NCBI GenBank assembly: GCA_030681895.1
Contig: JAUXRI010000014.1
Location: 1-64,000 of the forward strand
DNA length: 64,000 bases
Origin: Myxococcales bacterium
GTDB lineage: Bacteria > Myxococcota > Myxococcia > Myxococcales > Myxococcaceae
Direction of reading: 5' to 3'
Positions 60,145 through 64,000 of this stretch are shown here, piece by piece (positions within the stretch are counted from its first letter, which is position 1; every line of letters starts with the position of its first letter). The position numbers were made by a program, and so were the translations under genes. The notes below the pieces were generated by a model that was not told the origin of the DNA, ran no database searches, and was given only the letters and a program-made list of their open reading frames with translations.

Positions 60145-60909
60145 CTACTTCGTGTCGACGGGCTTCCTGATGGCGACCTTCGCCAGCGGGTGCTGCGGAA
60201 ACCTCGCGACGAGCTCTTCGGTTCGACCGAGGGCAGAGAGCACTGACGCAGCAAACGGGTGTTCGGGGTAACGAACACTGAACTCCTCGAGCTCGCGCGT
60301 ACCGCCTGCCTCGGCCACGAGGAGATCGGCTTCGGCGACCAGCTCGAAGAGCATGGTCCGTGTCGCGAGGAACTCGTCGCGCGCCTTTGCCCCCTCTGCC
60401 ACAGAGAGCCCCATCAGCTCTGCGAACGACTTCGGGTCTCGACTGATCGACAGCAGCGCGTCGGCCTCGTCACGCATGGGCGCGGCCTGCTCGATGACCA
60501 GCCCGGCCGTAGCGCTGGCCTCAGCCGGCTTCGTCGCCCGCCACCCGGCGTCGAGGCTGGCCTGCCAACCCACCACCTGGTCGCAGTGATCGGGGAACAG
60601 CTTCGGCTTCTTCCGCAAGGCCGCCGTCAGCCGTCGGCACGCCTCGACCGAGAGGCGCGAAAAGAACGTCGACGGAGGCGCCGGCTTGCCTGTGACGAGC
60701 GCGTCCTGTGCGCGGAACACCAGCGCCATGCGAGGGCTCGAGCGCGTGTCCTGATGCGCCGCGAGATACGCCGCGATGGCGACCTTCTTCTTCGCGACGG
60801 AGATCTGCGGCGAGCGCAGCACGTCGGTCAGCGCGTCAAACTCACGTGGGTTCGGCTCAGCGGCAACCGAGAGCCCGGCCAGCACGAAGGCCACGACGGC
60901 GCGTCTCAT
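60145..60909 (-). CDS. Secreted hypothetical protein, 254 aa
   Basis: ATG 60909 with AGGAG upstream. Signal peptide (AVVAFVLAGLSVAA). The rest is helical, Arg/Ala/Glu-rich, with no recognised domain. It follows mlaD on the same strand by 29 bases, so it may belong to the lipid-transport operon, but it does not resemble MlaC. Confidence 0.75.
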   Translation of the reverse strand: MRRAVVAFVLAGLSVAAEPNPREFDALTDVLRSPQISVAKKKVAIAAYLAAHQDTRSSPRMALVFRAQDALVTGKPAPPSTFFSRLSVEACRRLTAALRKKPKLFPDHCDQVVGWQASLDAGWRATKPAEASATAGLVIEQAAPMRDEADALLSISRDPKSFAELMGLSVAEGAKARDEFLATRTMLFELVAEADLLVAEAGGTRELEEFSVRYPEHPFAASVLSALGRTEELVARFPQHPLAKVAIRKPVDTK

Positions 60910-60938
60910 GAGGGTCTCCTGACGATTGAGAAAGGCCG

Positions 60939-62492
60939 TCAGGGTGACGGCAGCAGCGGCAGCAGCGACTTCAAGTCGGAGTCGGTGAAGTACACGCCAG
61001 CGCCGACGAAGAAGTCGCGGCCCGAGATCAGCTTGTTCGTCAGCGAGTCGCGGTTCGGAGCGTTGAGCGCGTCGTCGATGCCGACGTTCACGTAGACGTG
61101 CTCGAACGGCGTGAAGCGCACCGTCGCGCGGAGCCTCGGGAGCGTCAGCTGCTCGACCGAGAAGTTGAACGCGTCGACCTTCACCACCAGCGCGTCCTCG
61201 AGCCAGCGCGAATAGTAGAAGAACTTGATGGGCACGTTGAGATCGAGCCCGACGCCGCCGGTCGACTCGATGATGCCCAGGCGCAGCGTGAGGAACGAGT
61301 AGCGCTTGGCGAACATCGCCGAGAACTTGAGCGTCTCTTTCGTGCGCAGCTGCTTCTGCACCGCGGGCTCACCAGCCGCAGGCGGGTTGTTCTGGAGGAT
61401 GATCGTCTCGACGCTGCCGCGCGGATCATCGACCGCCTCGATCAGGTAGTACTTGTCGGGCTTCGGCATCAGGCGGCCCGAGATGAAGATCTTCGCCGCG
61501 CCCTGGTTCACCAGGTAGTCGGTGCGCACGCCGAGCTCGAGCTCCATGCCCGTCAGCCGGCCCGCGAAGTCAGACACGTCTTCGATGGTGTCCGAGAGCT
61601 TCTGGCCGAGCCGCTCGTCGGTCAGCAGCGTGCCGACCGGCCCCTTGCCGTCCTTGATGTTCTTCGACACCTCTTCGACGTTGGCGAGCGTGCGATCGAG
61701 CTTGGCGAGCGTCTCTTTCACACTCGCGACGCCACCTTCGATCTCGCCCTCGTTGTCACCGACGACGCGCTTCACCGACGCCATCACGTCGCGCACGTCT
61801 TTCGAGATCGCGTCGATGTTGGCGACGATGCTCGAGATGCTGTTCTGCTCCTTCGTCGTCATCTTGCGGATGTCGCCCGAGATGCCCTCGACGTTGTTCA
61901 GGATCTGATCGAGGCGGGTCGCGCTATCGCGAATCGTCTTGTCGACCGCCGCGGTGAGCGTGGTGAGGTTGGCGACGATCGACTCGAGCGACGCCTGGCC
62001 CTTCTCGCCGCCGAGCACGTTGCGCAGCGACTTCGTCACCTGCTGCACGTCCTGGGCGATCAGCTGAATGCTGCCCATCACCGCTTCCATGCCCGGCGCG
62101 TCGAGCACCGAGACGATCTCTTCGCCGTTCAAGATGGGCGGCTGATCTTCGGTGCCCGGCGCGAGATCGATCAGGTAGTCGCCGAGCAGCGACTCGGAGC
62201 GCTTGGTGAGCGACGCGTTCCGGCGAACGCCGATCTCCTTCTTGATGCGAATCGTCACCTTCGCGCGAAGGCCGATCAGCTCGATCGAGATGATCTCACC
62301 GACGGGAATACCGGCGATCTGTACGCGCGACTTCTTGCCGAGGCCGCTGGCGTCCTTGAAGTAGGCGTACACCTCGACCGCGGCGTCCTGCTCCATGCCG
62401 CCCTTCTTCGAGAAGGTGAGGAAGCCGAACAGAATGCCGAGGGCGAGGATGACCAGCAGGCCGACGCGGAAGGGGGTGAAGACCTTCTTCAC
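60939..62492 (-). CDS. mlaD: MlaD/MCE-family lipid-transport protein with long C-terminal extension, 517 aa
   Basis: GTG 62492 with GGAGG upstream. One N-terminal membrane helix (FRVGLLVILALGILFGF). MCE domain ~36-115 (VYAYFKDASGLGKKSRVQIAGIPVGEI). Then ~170 residues of helix, with regular heptad-like spacing (VQQVTKSLRNVLG, LDQILNNVEGISGDIRKM, ASVKRVVGD, LDRTLANVEEV). The last ~200 residues alternate charged and hydrophobic strands (KIFISGRLMP, KYYLIEAVDDP, SFLTLRLGIIES, FEHVYVNVGIDD, RDFFVGAGVYFT). This fits beta strands, possibly an outer-membrane barrel. Such proteins carry phospholipids across the periplasm. Confidence 0.87.
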   Translation of the reverse strand: MKKVFTPFRVGLLVILALGILFGFLTFSKKGGMEQDAAVEVYAYFKDASGLGKKSRVQIAGIPVGEIISIELIGLRAKVTIRIKKEIGVRRNASLTKRSESLLGDYLIDLAPGTEDQPPILNGEEIVSVLDAPGMEAVMGSIQLIAQDVQQVTKSLRNVLGGEKGQASLESIVANLTTLTAAVDKTIRDSATRLDQILNNVEGISGDIRKMTTKEQNSISSIVANIDAISKDVRDVMASVKRVVGDNEGEIEGGVASVKETLAKLDRTLANVEEVSKNIKDGKGPVGTLLTDERLGQKLSDTIEDVSDFAGRLTGMELELGVRTDYLVNQGAAKIFISGRLMPKPDKYYLIEAVDDPRGSVETIILQNNPPAAGEPAVQKQLRTKETLKFSAMFAKRYSFLTLRLGIIESTGGVGLDLNVPIKFFYYSRWLEDALVVKVDAFNFSVEQLTLPRLRATVRFTPFEHVYVNVGIDDALNAPNRDSLTNKLISGRDFFVGAGVYFTDSDLKSLLPLLPSP

Positions 62493-62555
62493 AAGGCCTC
62501 CGACCCTAGTCGAGACGACTCGCCTGTCAGCGGTTTGTTTGCCCGGGCGTGCACG

Positions 62556-63314
62556 TCAGTTCTTTCCGAACCAGGTCGAGAGGAAGAGCTTCACGGCCGG
62601 GTTCTCGGAGTGCCTCAGCTTCGACGGGTGCCCCTGATCGATGATGTGGCCCTGGTAGAGGAACGCGATGTTGTCGGCCACCTTGAACGCCGACGCGATG
62701 TCATGGCTGATGACGACGCTGGTGACGCCGAGCTCTTTCTTGGCGTCGAGGATCATCTCGTCGACATAGTCCGTGGTGATCGGGTCGAGGCCCGTCGTCG
62801 GCTCGTCGTAGAGCACGATCTTCGGCCCCAGCACGATCGCGCGCGCCAGGCCGACGCGTTTGCGCATGCCGCCCGAAAGATCGGCCGGGTACTTCTCTTC
62901 GACGTTCTTGAGGCCGACGATGCCGAGCTTCTCCTTCACCAGCGCGCGAATCTCGTCTTCCGACAGATCCTTGCGGTGCTCGCGCAGGGGAAACGAGACG
63001 TTCTCGAACACCGTCATCGAGTCGAAGAGCGCGGCGGCCTGGAAGACCATGCCGAACTTCCGGCGCATGCGCTCGAGCCCTTCAGGCCCCAGCGGCACGA
63101 TGTCTTCACCGTCGACGATCACCCGGCCCGAGTCGGGCTTGAGCAGGCCGATCATGTGCTTCATCAGCACCGTCTTGCCGCTGCCGGAGCCGCCGAGGAT
63201 CACCAGCGTGCTGCCCGCAGGGACGTCGAGCGTGATGCCCGAGAGCACCTCGTGCGACCCGAACGACTTGTGCAGGTCGATGATCTGAATGATGGACTGC
63301 GAGCTGGTGGCCAT
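62556..63314 (-). CDS. mlaF: Phospholipid ABC transporter ATP-binding protein
   Basis: 252 residues. Walker A GGSGSGKT, signature LSGGMRKRVGLARAI, Walker B IVLYDEPTTGLDP, and the DIASAFKVADNIAFLYQGHII segment. The C-terminal ~20 residues (RHSENPAVKLF) are typical of MlaF. Works with MlaE and MlaD to move phospholipids to or from the outer membrane. Nine bases after mlaE. Confidence 0.93.
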   Translation of the reverse strand: MATSSQSIIQIIDLHKSFGSHEVLSGITLDVPAGSTLVILGGSGSGKTVLMKHMIGLLKPDSGRVIVDGEDIVPLGPEGLERMRRKFGMVFQAAALFDSMTVFENVSFPLREHRKDLSEDEIRALVKEKLGIVGLKNVEEKYPADLSGGMRKRVGLARAIVLGPKIVLYDEPTTGLDPITTDYVDEMILDAKKELGVTSVVISHDIASAFKVADNIAFLYQGHIIDQGHPSKLRHSENPAVKLFLSTWFGKN

Positions 63315-63323
63315 CGAAGCGCT

Positions 63324-64000
63324 CTAGCTGTGGAGGATGACGCCGACGAAGTAGTCGAGCACGAAGATGCCGAGCGCCGAGAGGACCATCGCCTCGGTGG
63401 TGGCCTGGCCGACGCCCTTGGCGCCGCCGCTCGCGTTGTAGCCCTTGAAGCAGGCGACGAGGCCCACGTAGAGGCCGAACACCGCGCCCTTGATGATGCC
63501 CTCGGCGATGTCTTCGGGGTCGAGCCACTGCTGCGTGCGCGAGATGAACGTGCCGGCCGTGACGCCCTTCACCGCGACGGAGACGAAGTACCCGCCGCCG
63601 ACGCCCATGAGATCGAACACCATCACCAGCAGCGGCACCATGATGAGCCCGGCGAGCACGCGCGGCACCAGCAGGTACTGCACCGGGTTGACGGCCATCG
63701 TCTCGAGCGCGTCGATCTGCTCGCTGACCCGCATCGTGCCGAGCTCGGTGCACATCGCGCTGCCGGCGCGCATCGTCACCATCAACGCGCTGAACACGGG
63801 CGCGAGCTCACGGGTGATCGTCAGCGTCACCGTGGGCCCGACGAGGCTCTTGGCGTTGAACATCTCGAAGGCGCGCGCGCTCTGGTGGGCGAACACCATG
63901 CCCGAGAAGATGCCCGTCAACGCGACGATGAGCACCGAGCCCACGCCCACGAAGTCGAGCTGCGCCATGAGGTTGGCGATGCGAAACGGCGGCCGCACGG
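63324..64000 (-). CDS. mlaE: Phospholipid ABC transporter permease MlaE (5' truncated by window)
   Basis: The frame runs off the right end; 225 residues or so are visible. About five membrane helices; the MlaE signatures are ARAFEMFNAKSLVG, SALMVTMRAGSAMCTELGTMRV, EQIDALETMAVNPVQYLLVPRV and GAVFGLYVGLVACFKGYNASGGAKGVG. The order mlaE-mlaF-mlaD, reading right to left, is standard. Confidence 0.95.
   Translation of the reverse strand, partial: VRPPFRIANLMAQLDFVGVGSVLIVALTGIFSGMVFAHQSARAFEMFNAKSLVGPTVTLTITRELAPVFSALMVTMRAGSAMCTELGTMRVSEQIDALETMAVNPVQYLLVPRVLAGLIMVPLLVMVFDLMGVGGGYFVSVAVKGVTAGTFISRTQQWLDPEDIAEGIIKGAVFGLYVGLVACFKGYNASGGAKGVGQATTEAMVLSALGIFVLDYFVGVILHS

Noticed and set aside
60145-60909. 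MlaC homologue
   Set aside because: It has a signal peptide and sits next to mlaD, but shows no MlaC-like sequence pattern.

Overview
The window reads as a chromosomal segment of a myxobacterium (phylum Myxococcota). It is GC-rich and densely coded with many 1-4 base start/stop overlaps. Several long secreted proteins end in a MYXO-CTERM-type tail (Cys-Gly-Cys or similar, one hydrophobic segment, Arg cluster) behind Asp-Ala-Gly or Asp-Gly-Gly linkers. A tandem pair of very small ribbon-helix-helix-like proteins and a clustered sterol pathway point the same way. No rRNA, tRNA, CRISPR array, insertion sequence or prophage was seen.

Layout. 1-3510: a truncated Tim44-like/zinc-ribbon/TerB-like protein, an unknown protein and two small envelope proteins. 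3551-7246: histidine degradation genes hutU and hutI, then a class II glutamine amidotransferase. 7250-11253: a small lipoprotein, a protein with 27 CxxC repeats and a MYXO-CTERM tail, and an epoxide hydrolase. 11228-21582, nearly all minus strand: housekeeping genes tilS, ftsH, folP, glmM, an alpha/beta hydrolase, pdxJ, nnr, tsaE and menB, with a terminator hairpin directly in front of folP. 21583-21807: a candidate structured small RNA ending in a strong intrinsic terminator. 21808-24414: an anchor-domain/PKD-like lipoprotein and two tandem small RHH-like genes. 24511-29859: a TonB-dependent receptor coupled to a lipoprotein made only of a 5'-nucleotidase C-terminal domain, and divergent from them a ChaN-like protein.

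29918-36207: a small TPR-like protein, a geranylgeranyl-reductase-type flavoprotein and three sterol genes: squalene epoxidase, squalene synthase and oxidosqualene cyclase. The cyclase carries the residues that distinguish cycloartenol synthases from lanosterol synthases. 36328-38399: sucC-sucD. 38479-45333: two MYXO-CTERM proteins flanking an unknown protein. 45461-46681: an MFS transporter. 46870-50260: sdhC-sdhA-sdhB. 50343-51977: a collagen-like lipoprotein. 52043-53005: a PfkB kinase. 53140-60129: a 2329-residue protein in which a complete MYXO-CTERM surface protein is joined in frame to a signal-peptide-like segment, a predicted beta-barrel and an OmpA-like domain. 60145-64000: a small secreted protein and the mlaE-mlaF-mlaD phospholipid transport genes (mlaE is cut by the window end).

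How the parts fit together: succinyl-CoA ligase and succinate dehydrogenase are successive TCA steps. The b558-type SdhC and MenB both fit a menaquinone-based respiratory chain. The sterol genes together would take farnesyl diphosphate to a cyclised sterol precursor. Much of the remaining coding space is cell-surface or outer-membrane protein of unknown role. All functions are read from sequence motifs alone; no database search was run.
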